In this document: piece by piece, positions 27,248 through 36,533 of the stretch
Position numbering within the stretch: position 1 is the stretch's first letter
Layout of the letters: each line of letters opens with the position of its first letter
NCBI GenBank assembly: GCA_905181765.1
Contig: CAJIYW010000001.1
Coordinates: forward strand, 186,001 to 250,000
Reading direction: 5' to 3'
Source of the DNA: Flavobacteriales bacterium UBA6772
GTDB lineage: Bacteria; Bacteroidota; Bacteroidia; Flavobacteriales; Flavobacteriaceae
DNA: 64,000 nt
The notes under the pieces: model-generated
Told to the model about the DNA's origin: nothing
The model's input: only the letters and a program-made list of their open reading frames with translations
The model's database searches: none
Program-made: the position numbers and the translations under genes

Positions 27248-29431
27248 ATGGATTTACATAGTTCTCTAAAAAAATTCTTTGGATTTAATAAATTTAAAGG
27301 TTTACAGGAGCAAGTTATTAAAAGTATTATAAACAGGAATAACACTTTTGTTATTATGCCAACCGGAGGTGGTAAATCTCTTTGTTATCAATTACCAGCT
27401 TTAATGCAAGAAGGCACCGCAATTGTGGTTTCTCCTTTGATTGCATTAATGAAGAATCAAGTGGATGCCATAAGAGGTATCTCTGAAAACCATGGAGTAG
27501 CCCACGTTTTAAACTCTTCTCTAAATAAAACAGAAATTGCTCAGGTTAAGGCAGATATAGATAGCGGAATAACCAAACTTTTATATGTAGCTCCAGAATC
27601 TTTAATAAAGGAGGAATACGTGGCGTTCCTAAGAACGCAGAAAATTTCTTTTGTAGCCATTGATGAAGCACATTGTATTTCTGAATGGGGTCATGATTTT
27701 AGACCAGAATATAGAAATTTAAAACATATTATTAAGGCTATTGATGACGTGCCTATTATTTGTTTAACTGCAACAGCAACAGAGAAAGTACAAGAAGATA
27801 TTTTAAAAACATTAGGAATTACGGATGCAAATAGATTTAAAGCCTCTTTTAACAGACCTAATTTATTCTATGAAGTAAGACCAAAAACGACAGAGGTAGA
27901 AAAAGATATTATTCGTTTTGTAAAACAACGTGTAGGAAAGTCTGGAATTATTTATTGTTTAAGTAGAAAGAAAGTAGAGGAAGTTGCTCAGATTTTACAA
28001 GTAAACGGATTAAATGCAGTACCGTATCATGCAGGTTTAGATGCAAAAACACGTGTAAAGCATCAAGACATGTTTCTAATGGAAAATTGTGACATAGTAG
28101 TTGCAACCATTGCTTTTGGTATGGGAATAGACAAACCAGATGTTCGTTTTGTTATTCATCATGATATTCCTAAAAGTTTAGAAAGTTATTATCAAGAAAC
28201 AGGAAGAGCTGGTAGAGATGATGGCGAAGGTTATTGTTTGGCTTTTTATGCATATAAAGATATTGAGAAGTTAGAAAAATTTATGTCTAGTAAACCCGTT
28301 GCAGAGCAAGAAATTGGACATGCTTTATTGCAAGAAGTTGTGGGTTATGCAGAAACGTCTATGAACAGACGTAAATATTTGTTGCATTATTTTGGTGAAG
28401 AATTTGATGCCATTACAGGTGATGGAGCAGATATGGACGACAATTCTAGAAATCCGAAGAAAAAGCACGAAGCGAAAGAAGATGTCGTTAAATTACTTTC
28501 TGTTGTAAAACAAACACTTCAAAAATATAAATCTAAAGAATTAGTAAACACCTTAGTAGGAAAGGAAAACGCTTTATTAACTTCTCATAAAACACATTTG
28601 CAGCCATTTTTTGGTATTGGTAAAGATAGAACTGCTGCGTATTGGATGGCATTAATTCGTCAGGTATTGGTAGTTTACTTTATTAAAAAGGAAATTGAAC
28701 AGTATGGTGTTGTTAAACTTACTGATAAAGGACTAATTTATATGGATAAGCCGTCTTCTTTTTTAATGACAGAAGATCATTCTTATTCAGAAGAAAATGA
28801 TAATACAATTATTACCAATGCAAAATCTTCTGTTGGTGCTGCTGATGTAGTTCTTGTAAGTTTATTAAAAGGTCTGCGTAAAAAGGTTGCTACAAAACAA
28901 GGTGTGCCACCTTTTGCTGTTTTTCAAGATCCTTCTTTAGATGATATGGCTTTAAAATATCCAATAAGTATCGAAGAATTATCTACAGTGCATGGTGTTG
29001 GAGAGGGTAAAGCTAGAAAATTTGGTAAAGAATTTGTTTCATTAATTACCACGTATGTTGCTGAAAATGATGTTTTAAGACCAGATGATTTAATTGTAAA
29101 AAGTACAGGGGTTAATTCTGGTTTAAAATTATACATCATTCAGAATACAGATAGAAAATTACCTTTGGAAGATATTGCAAAATCTAAGGGAAAAGAAATG
29201 ATGGATTTAATTAAAGAAATGGAAGCCATTATCTATTCTGGAACAAAGTTAAATATAGATTATGCTTTAGATGATTTATTAGATGAAGATCAGCAAGAAG
29301 AAATACATGAGTATTTTATGGAAGCTGAATCTGATAGTATTCAGGAAGCTTTAGATGAATTTGATGGTGATTATGATGAAGATGAATTGCGTTTAATGCG
29401 TATTAAATTTATAAATGAAGTAGGGAATTAG
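27248..29431 (+). CDS. recQ: ATP-dependent DNA helicase RecQ (zinc ligands absent)
   Basis: 3'-5' helicase for recombination and replication-fork repair. Walker A MPTGGGKSLC (residues 38-46), DEAH box near 139 followed by WGHDFRPEY, motif GMGIDKPDVR and QETGRAGRD in the second RecA domain, then a winged-helix (RQC) part and a C-terminal HRDC-like region (TVHGVGEGKARKFGKEF). The usual RecQ zinc-binding cysteines are not there: the segment reads SMNRRKYLLHYFGEEFDAIT followed by MDDNSRN with no Cys. 727 residues, longer than E. coli RecQ. The acidic C-terminal tail is unassigned. Confidence 0.95.
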   Translation: MDLHSSLKKFFGFNKFKGLQEQVIKSIINRNNTFVIMPTGGGKSLCYQLPALMQEGTAIVVSPLIALMKNQVDAIRGISENHGVAHVLNSSLNKTEIAQVKADIDSGITKLLYVAPESLIKEEYVAFLRTQKISFVAIDEAHCISEWGHDFRPEYRNLKHIIKAIDDVPIICLTATATEKVQEDILKTLGITDANRFKASFNRPNLFYEVRPKTTEVEKDIIRFVKQRVGKSGIIYCLSRKKVEEVAQILQVNGLNAVPYHAGLDAKTRVKHQDMFLMENCDIVVATIAFGMGIDKPDVRFVIHHDIPKSLESYYQETGRAGRDDGEGYCLAFYAYKDIEKLEKFMSSKPVAEQEIGHALLQEVVGYAETSMNRRKYLLHYFGEEFDAITGDGADMDDNSRNPKKKHEAKEDVVKLLSVVKQTLQKYKSKELVNTLVGKENALLTSHKTHLQPFFGIGKDRTAAYWMALIRQVLVVYFIKKEIEQYGVVKLTDKGLIYMDKPSSFLMTEDHSYSEENDNTIITNAKSSVGAADVVLVSLLKGLRKKVATKQGVPPFAVFQDPSLDDMALKYPISIEELSTVHGVGEGKARKFGKEFVSLITTYVAENDVLRPDDLIVKSTGVNSGLKLYIIQNTDRKLPLEDIAKSKGKEMMDLIKEMEAIIYSGTKLNIDYALDDLLDEDQQEEIHEYFMEAESDSIQEALDEFDGDYDEDELRLMRIKFINEVGN

Positions 29432-29537
29432 ATTTCTCCTTGACTTACTGCATTTCCCTATTGTAACAATACCTCAAAAACTTTCAAACTTTCTTTAAAT
29501 TCCTTGTTTTTCTAATGTTTTAGAAAAATATACAAAT

Positions 29538-30215
29538 TTAGAGTGTAAAAATTGTTAGTAAAACTCCTAAAAGAATCGCTGTAAACTTCTGTAAGTTAAA
29601 CTTATGATTTTCAGAGCTTTCAAATAGAATTATAGTGGAAATATGTAAAAAAACACCAATAATAAGTGCTGTAATTTCTGTATAATAATCATTAAAAAAG
29701 GCAAATTTATCTCCTACTAATACTCCCAAAGGACTCATCAATCCAAAGAAAAAGAGAAATATAAATATTGTTTTGTTAGAATATTTAGTGTGTATTAAAA
29801 AGGTTGTTAAAACAATTGCAATCGGAATTTTATGCACAATAATTGCCCATAATAAATTCTCTCCTGAATGATTAATTGGCAAACCCTCCGAAAAAGCATG
29901 CAAACACAAACTAACAAAAAGCAAGGTTGGAAACTTCTTACTATCGGCATGCATATGAATATGACCATGTTCTGCACCTTTCGAAAAAGACTCTAAAATA
30001 GATTGTAAAATAAGACCTACCAATATAAAAACTCCTATTCTTTCATAATCTGTAGATGCTGTATATACCTCTGGTAATAAATGTAATATGGTAACAGATA
30101 GCAAATAAGCACCACTAAATGCCAATAGTAAACGCAGAATTTTATTACTTGGTTTTATTAACAAAACTAATAAAGAACCCAAAAGCACTGAGGCAATTAA
30201 TAAAATGTAATTCAT
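29538..30215 (-). CDS. ZIP-family divalent metal transporter
   Basis: Inner-membrane zinc or iron importer of the ZIP family. About eight hydrophobic helices in 225 residues, with the metal-site motifs CLHAFSEGLPI (helix 4) and HKIPIAIVL (helix 5) and a histidine-rich loop GAEHGHIHMHADSKKF between helices. Its start overlaps the end of the upstream methyltransferase by 4 bases, so they form one transcript. The metal cannot be decided from sequence. Confidence 0.9.
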   Translation of the reverse strand: MNYILLIASVLLGSLLVLLIKPSNKILRLLLAFSGAYLLSVTILHLLPEVYTASTDYERIGVFILVGLILQSILESFSKGAEHGHIHMHADSKKFPTLLFVSLCLHAFSEGLPINHSGENLLWAIIVHKIPIAIVLTTFLIHTKYSNKTIFIFLFFFGLMSPLGVLVGDKFAFFNDYYTEITALIIGVFLHISTIILFESSENHKFNLQKFTAILLGVLLTIFTL

Positions 30216-30938
30216 TTTGCAACTATAATTAATCGGTTAGAAATTTTAGAATTAAAACTATTTAAATAATAATCGCCAAAAGTATGTTCGATCTTAAAGC
30301 CTACTTTTTCTAAATAATAAGTCATTTTTTCTAAATCTAGATATTTTACACGCTCGGTATAAGAGTGATTTTCAGCATCCGCGAAAAAAGAAATATGCTT
30401 TAAAATAAAACCATTAGAAATTTCTCTAGTAATATTAAAAGTAATACCATCTACAACTTTCGTTTCTTTAGTAACCAAATTTTCTTTTACTATTGCTGCA
30501 TTTAAAAAGTCGAATACAAAAACACCTTCTTTTGTTAAGCCGTTTTTAATATTGTGCAATATTAAAAGGTCTTCTTTATCGTCTTCAAAATAACCAAAGC
30601 TTGTAAACAGATTAAAAACAGCATTGTATTTATTACTAAAAGGCACACGCATATCATGTACATTAAATTTCAAAGTATCATTTTCATACTTTTTCGCAGC
30701 ATTTATACTATTTTTAGACAAATCGCTGCCAGTAACTCTTATACCCAAGAGAATTTAAAAACACAGAATGTCGGCCTTTTCCACAAGGTAAATCTAAAAT
30801 ATGAGTAGTTGTATCTAAACTCAAAATTTCTGTAATGTTTCTCATAAATAATTGAGCCTCAACATCATTTCTTTCTTTGTAAAGAGTGTGATAATAAGAA
30901 GTATTAAACCAATCTGTAAACCAATCTTTTGTTTCCAT
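30212..30938 (-). pseudogene. Class I SAM-dependent methyltransferase, frameshifted
   Basis: Rossmann-fold methyltransferase with the SAM motif ILDLPCGKGRHS. It starts at METKDWFTDWFNTSYY (30938), and the frame is lost at FLNSLG; the next residues IRVTGSDLSKNSINAAKKY are in the other frame. One extra T near 30740-30744 explains this, and the fused protein is about 241 residues. The ZIP transporter follows with a 4-base overlap. The substrate is unknown; the DLPCGKGRHS form is common in Bacteroidota small-molecule methyltransferases. Probable sequencing indel. Confidence 0.85.
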
Positions 30939-31158
30939 AAATATTTTGAGAGTGTAAAAGTAATTAAATATTGCGGCTTTAGAATGAAATTTTAACAAAC
31001 TACTGTATTTTATAAAAGACTGCCGCTTTATTAATTATTAAAAATTATAAAAATATGTTTTAAAAGCAAACAATAGTTCAGAATTAAACTTAAAACTTTA
31101 GTGTTCTAGATACACCATTTGAACAATAAAATGTATTTTTGCATCCAATTTTATACGT

Positions 31159-32364
31159 ATGGAGAAAGATTTTAAAATGACGGCAACAACACTTTTCGGT
31201 TTAGAAGGTGTATTGGCAGAAGAGTTAAAAAACTTAGGCGCACAAGATGTAAAGGAAGCGGTAAGAAGCGTTTCTTTTAGAGGCGACAAAGGTTTTATGT
31301 ATAAGGCAAATATTGCTTTAAGAACGGCTGTTCGTATTTTAAAGCCCATAAAGATTTGTAAAATTTATGATGAAGAAGATCTTTATGACTCTATTCAGAA
31401 AATAAAATGGGAAAATTATTTAGATGTAGAAGGTACTTTTGCAATTGGTGCAGTAGTAAACTCTAAGAATTTCACCACCAACTCTCATTACATTTCTTTA
31501 AAGTCTAAAGATGCAGTTGCAGATTATTTTAGACATAAATATAGTAAAAGGCCCAATGTAGATTTAAAATATCCAGATGTTAAGATTCACATTCATATTC
31601 AGAAAGAATGGTTAACTGTTTCTATTGATTCTTCTGGAGACTCTTTGCATAAAAGAGGGTATAGAACAGCTACAAATATTGCCCCAATTAATGAGGTTTT
31701 AGCCGCAGGTATGGTTTTATTATCTGGTTATACAGGTGAAGAAAACTTTATAGATCCCATGTGTGGTTCAGGAACTATCTTAATAGAGGCTGCCATGATT
31801 GCTAATAATATTCCTGCAAACATCAATAGAAAATTGTTCGCTTTTGAGCAATGGAAAGATTATGATGAAGACCTGTATTTTACAATTCAAGAATCCTTAT
31901 TAAAGAAAATACGTTCTTCTCATTTTAAAATTATGGGCTTTGATAAAGCGCCATCTGCAGTAGAAAAAGCAACTGCAAATGTAGCAAACGCTAATTTAGA
32001 TGAGTTTATTGGAGTGCACCATGTCAATTTTTTTAATTCTAAAAAAGAAGTCTTCGGGAACACTACTATTTTATTCAATCCACCATATGGTGAACGTTTA
32101 AATATAGACACAGAAGAATTTTATAAGAAAATAGGCGATACCTTAAAAAATAATTATCCAGGTTCTACAGCATGGTTAATTACTTCAGATACAGATGCTT
32201 TAAAAGCAGTAGGATTAAGAACTTCTAAAAGAATTGCATTGAAGAATGCAGACTTAGACTGTAAGTTTGTAAAATATGAATTGTACGAAGGTACTCGTAA
32301 ATTTAAAGAGCCAAAATTAGATTCAGATTCTGAAATAGATGCTGAAGGAGATATAGAAGAGTAG
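31159..32364 (+). CDS. THUMP-domain class I SAM RNA methyltransferase (RlmL-like)
   Basis: RNA N2-guanine-type methyltransferase. A THUMP RNA-binding domain about residues 40-160 precedes a catalytic domain with DPMCGSGTILIEAA (SAM motif I, about 199-212) and the NPPYGERL motif (about 313), the signature of N6/N2 amino-group transfer. About 401 residues, like the YpsC/RlmL-N group. A possible promoter is TATTTTTG at 31134-31141. The exact rRNA site is not shown by the sequence. Confidence 0.9.
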   Translation: MEKDFKMTATTLFGLEGVLAEELKNLGAQDVKEAVRSVSFRGDKGFMYKANIALRTAVRILKPIKICKIYDEEDLYDSIQKIKWENYLDVEGTFAIGAVVNSKNFTTNSHYISLKSKDAVADYFRHKYSKRPNVDLKYPDVKIHIHIQKEWLTVSIDSSGDSLHKRGYRTATNIAPINEVLAAGMVLLSGYTGEENFIDPMCGSGTILIEAAMIANNIPANINRKLFAFEQWKDYDEDLYFTIQESLLKKIRSSHFKIMGFDKAPSAVEKATANVANANLDEFIGVHHVNFFNSKKEVFGNTTILFNPPYGERLNIDTEEFYKKIGDTLKNNYPGSTAWLITSDTDALKAVGLRTSKRIALKNADLDCKFVKYELYEGTRKFKEPKLDSDSEIDAEGDIEE

Positions 32365-32558
32365 TTTATTGATACTCTTGCTAAGGCAAGAACCTATTAG
32401 TACAGAACTTCAATTTTATGATTTTTTTAGAAACTATTTCTGAGTTCATCGTTTTTTTTATGAAAAATAAAAAAAGGCTATTGAAATCAGTGCTAGACGA
32501 ATTGTTAGCTTTTGTATAATTTAAAAGGAATTGCATTCTAATTTTACGTAATTTTGAA

Positions 32559-35025
32559 ATGAACACAAAACAACATACTATCCATTTTATAGACGTCATA
32601 TTACCAATTCCTATTCAGAGAACGTTTACGTATTCTGTAACTGAAGATGAAGCAGATTTTTTACAAAAAGGAATGCGTGTTGCTGTTTCTTTTGGGAAGT
32701 CTAAAATGTATACAGGGTTGGTTCTTAATATTCATCACGAATGCACCAACGCTTATATGAAGCAAAAGAAATTCATCAAATCTTAGATGAAATACCTTTA
32801 GTTAACGAGAAGCAGCTGCAACATTGGCAATGGATTTCTAACTATTATATGTGTTCTTTAGGAGATGTATATAGAGCTTCTTTGCCTTCTGCTTTTTTAT
32901 TAGAAAGTGAAACTATTATTTATAAAAACGAACACTTTTTTAGATGAAACTATTTTAGCAGATGATGAATTCTTGATTTTTGAAGCTTTGCAACAGCAAT
33001 CTCAATTAACAATTCATCAAGTAATTGCTATTTTAGGGAAGAAAAAAGTAATGCCTATTGTAAATGCATTACTTAAAAAAGAAGCCATTGTAATAAAAGA
33101 AGAAATTTACGAACAGTACAAACCAAAATTAGTAAAATATGTTCGTCTTCATAAAAATTATACTTCAGATGATTCTTTAGGAAAATTATTAGAAGAGTTA
33201 TCGAATGCAAAGAAACAGCGAGAAGCAGTGCTGGGATTTTTTCAGTTGTTAACCACTAAAAAACCAATAAAAGCAAAAGATTTAGAAGAAAAAGCAGTGG
33301 TTTCTTCAAGTATTTTAAAATCTTTGGTTGATAAAGAGATTTTGGAGTTTTACCATATTCAAATAGATCGAATTCAATATAAAGGAGATACCAACGATTT
33401 AAAAGTTCTGAATGAGTTTCAAGAAAAAGCACTTGCCGAAATAAAAGAAACGTTTCAAAGAAAAAGATGTAACACTGTTGCATGGAATTACAAGTTCTGG
33501 TAAGACAGAAGTGTATACAAAGTTAATTCAAGAGGTTTTAGATGAAGGCAAACAAGTTTTATTTTTATTACCAGAAATTGCTTTAACTACTCAAATTATT
33601 GTTCGCTTGCAGTATTATTTTGGCGAACAAATTTCCGTTTTTCACTCTAAGTACTCTATCAATGAGAGGGTAGAAGTGTGGAATAATGTTTTAAATAACA
33701 AACCAAAAGCACGTATTATTTTAGGTGCAAGATCTTCTGTTTTCTTGCCATTTTCTAATTTGGGTTTAATTGTGGTAGACGAAGAGCACGAAACTTCTTA
33801 CAAACAGTTTGAGCCTTCACCAAGATACAACGCAAGGGATGCTGCCATTGTATTGGCTAAAATTCATAAGGCTAAAATATTATTGGGCTCTGCAACACCT
33901 TCGTTAGAGACCTATTATAATGCTCAGCAAAATAAATATGGTTTTGTTGAATTAAATAGGCGTCATGGAAATGTCCAATTGCCTAAAATTGAACTAATTA
34001 ATGTAAAAGAAAAGCACCGGAAAAAGGAAATGAAGGGCCATTTTTCTGACAGGTTATTGGCATTGATTCAAGAAGCGTTAGATTTAAAAGAACAGGTGAT
34101 TCTATTTCAAAATAGACGAGGATATTCGCCAGTTGTAGAATGTAAAACATGCGGCGTTTCCCCCGAATGTCCAAATTGTGATGTTACGCTTACTTTTCAT
34201 AAATTTAAGCATGAATTGCGTTGCCATTACTGCAGTTACCAGCGTGCAATGCCAAATAGTTGTGGTGCTTGTGGTAGCAATACTTTAGATACCAAAGGTT
34301 TTGGAACCGAGCAAATAGAGTTGGAGTTGAAAGAAATTTTCCCAGATTTTAAAATTGGTAGAATGGATTTAGATACCACGCGTGGAAAACATGGATATCA
34401 GAAAATAATTGGTGCTTTTGAGGCTAAAGAAATAGACGTTCTTGTGGGAACGCAAATGTTGTCTAAAGGTTTAGATTTTGAAAACGTTTCATTAGTAGGA
34501 ATTTTAAATGCAGACACCATGCTAAACTTTCCAGATTTTAGAGCACATGAGCGTGGTTATGATATGATGGTACAAGTTTCTGGCAGAGCAGGAAGAAGTA
34601 AAAAACAAGGAAATGTGGCCATTCAGACTTACAATCCGTTTCATCAAATACTGCAACAAGTTTCTACAACAAATTATACAGAAATGTATAAAGAACAATT
34701 GCAAGAAAGGTATCAATATAAATATCCACCATACTATAGGTTGATAAAAATTACATTAAAACACAGAGATTACAACAAAGTAGATAGCGGAGTAAATTGG
34801 TTATTTAAAGCTTTGTACAGCTCTTTTGGGGAACATGTTCTTGGACCAACGGCGCCTGCTGTGGCAAGAATTAGAAATCAGTATATTAAAAATATAATAA
34901 TTAAAATTCCGCCAAAACAAGGCTTAGTGCACACAAAAAGTCAGATTACTAAAATCAGAAACACGTTTGAGGCTGTGGCAGACTTTAGGCCTATTCGCTT
35001 TATTATTGATGTAGATGCTTATTAG
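32559..35025 (+). pseudogene. priA: Primosomal helicase PriA, multiply frameshifted
   Basis: Replication-restart helicase. Pieces in several frames align in order: start MNTKQHTIHFIDVILPIPI, then LYEAKEIHQILDEIPL, then DETILADDEFLIFEALQ, then the helicase part HGITSSGKTEVYTKLI (Walker A), VDEEHETSYK (DEEH box), and the zinc-binding cysteines CKTCGVSPECPNCD and CHYC...CGACG. The frame is lost near 32735-32755, 32940 and 33462, each explained by a one-base excess (possibly two at the first). Corrected, the protein is about 820 residues, as in other PriA proteins. Such clean repair makes sequencing error likely. Confidence 0.9.
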
Positions 35026-35257
35026 AATTGATTGGCGGCTATTAGTATTCAGTATCAGTTTTTCGATATTTTTAAAAAGTAGTTTTATATATATTCTATC
35101 CCTTAATTATTTTTTTACCATCATTTTATATATGCTTTCCATTTCTCCCTTGAGATGTTCAATATTTTTACTAAAAAATTAATAAAGAAGCTTTTGTCGA
35201 ATAACAATATTTGTACAGAAGGTAGAAAATTTGTTCAGTTCAAAGATTTAAAAATAA

Positions 35258-35290
35258 TTAGTAGTACTAAGTAAAAAGTACCTATATTTG
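35258..35290 (+). promoter_or_regulatory. Candidate promoter of the rpsF-rpsR-rplI operon
   Basis: TATATTTG at 35283-35290 matches the -7 consensus. TTAG at 35258-35261 lies 21 bases upstream as an imperfect -33 element. The first start codon is 33 bases downstream. Confidence 0.5.
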
Positions 35291-35322
35291 CACCCTTAAA
35301 ATAAACATTTAAAATTTAATTT

Positions 35323-35664
35323 ATGAATCATTACGAAACTGTTTTCATTTTGAATCCCGTTTTATCTGATACTCAGATAAAGGAGACAGTACAAAAGTTT
35401 AACGACTATTTGGTTTCTAGAGGTGCCGAAATGATTTCCAAAGAAGATTGGGGCTTAAAAAAATTAGCCTATCCAATCCAAAAAAAGAAAAGTGGTTTTT
35501 ATCACTTATTAGAGTACAAAATTGCTGGAGAAGAGATTTCTGCATTTGAGTTAGAGTTTAGAAGAGATGATAGCGTTATGCGTTACCTTTCTGTTAGATT
35601 AGACAAACATGCTGCTGCTTGGGCGAAAGTTAGAACTGAACGTGTTAAATCTACTAAAAAATAA
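35323..35664 (+). CDS. rpsF: 30S ribosomal protein S6
   Basis: Small-subunit protein that pairs with S18 in the platform. The MNHYETVFILNPVLSD start, the KKLAYPIQKKKSGFY strand and the YLSVRLD end are specific to S6. 113 residues, normal. First gene of the rpsF-rpsR-rplI operon, 3 bases before rpsR. Confidence 0.97.
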   Translation: MNHYETVFILNPVLSDTQIKETVQKFNDYLVSRGAEMISKEDWGLKKLAYPIQKKKSGFYHLLEYKIAGEEISAFELEFRRDDSVMRYLSVRLDKHAAAWAKVRTERVKSTKK

Positions 35665-35667
35665 GAA

Positions 35668-35964
35668 ATGGCAACGATAGAACAACAATCAAAAGGTGGT
35701 AAATCTGCTGACGTTAGATATTTAACGCCGTTAGACATAGACACTAAGAAAGAAGCAAAATACTGTAGATTTAAAAAGAAAGGTATCAAGTATATCGACT
35801 ATAAAGATGCAGACTTCTTAATGTATTTAGTAAACGAACAGGGTAAAATTTTACCAAGACGTTTAACAGGAACTTCATTAAAATATCAACGTAAAGTTGC
35901 GCAAGCAATTAAAAGGTGTCGTCATTTAGCGTTAATGCCTTATGTTGGAGATTTGTTAAAATAA
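35668..35964 (+). CDS. rpsR: 30S ribosomal protein S18
   Basis: Small-subunit protein binding S6 and 16S rRNA. The [40 protein letters not shown] and ALMPYVGD motifs are typical. 98 residues with an extra 10-15 N-terminal residues, as in Bacteroidota. Middle gene of the ribosomal operon. Confidence 0.97.
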   Translation: MATIEQQSKGGKSADVRYLTPLDIDTKKEAKYCRFKKKGIKYIDYKDADFLMYLVNEQGKILPRRLTGTSLKYQRKVAQAIKRCRHLALMPYVGDLLK

Positions 35965-35978
35965 TAAAGACGTAGAAC

Positions 35979-36425
35979 ATGGAACTTATATTAAGACAAG
36001 ACGTAGAAAATTTAGGATTTAAAGATGATATCGTAGACGTGAAAAACGGATTTGGTAGAAATTTTTTAATCCCTACAGGAAAAGCATCTTTAGCTACTTC
36101 ATCTGCAAGGAAAGTTTTAGCAGAGAATTTAAAACAAAGAGCTTATAAAGAAGCTAAATTAATTGCAGATGCTACAGTTATAGCAGAAGCAGTTAAAGGA
36201 TATGAAATTAAAATTGCATCTAAAGTTGGTTCAGGAGACAAATTATTTGGTTCTGTAAACAACATCGATTTAGCTGCAGCATTAGCAAAAGCAGGAACAG
36301 ATTTAGATAAGAAATTTATCAAAGTTGTTGGTGGTTCTGTGAAAAGATTAGGTAAATATGAAGCAGCTGTAAGATTACACAGAGCTGTAGTTGCTGATAT
36401 TACTTTTGAAGTTATTTCTGAGTAG
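35979..36425 (+). CDS. rplI: 50S ribosomal protein L9
   Basis: Large-subunit protein at the base of the L1 stalk. The N-terminal domain MELILRQDVENLGFKDDIV with VKNGFGRNFLIPTGKA is clear, followed by the connecting helix and C-terminal domain. 148 residues, usual. It ends the operon and is followed by a hairpin terminator. Confidence 0.97.
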   Translation: MELILRQDVENLGFKDDIVDVKNGFGRNFLIPTGKASLATSSARKVLAENLKQRAYKEAKLIADATVIAEAVKGYEIKIASKVGSGDKLFGSVNNIDLAAALAKAGTDLDKKFIKVVGGSVKRLGKYEAAVRLHRAVVADITFEVISE

Positions 36426-36457
36426 TTAACAAAATGTTAAATACTTTTTAAAAATTT

Positions 36458-36489
36458 AAAGTCTACTTTTTACAGTAGACTTTTTTTTT
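36458..36489 (+). terminator. Terminator after rplI
   Basis: AAAGTCTACT / AGTAGACTTT around a 6-base loop, then a run of T. Confidence 0.8.
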
Positions 36490-36533
36490 ACTTTACTTTT
36501 ACAATTAACATAAATAATAAATTACCAAAAAAA

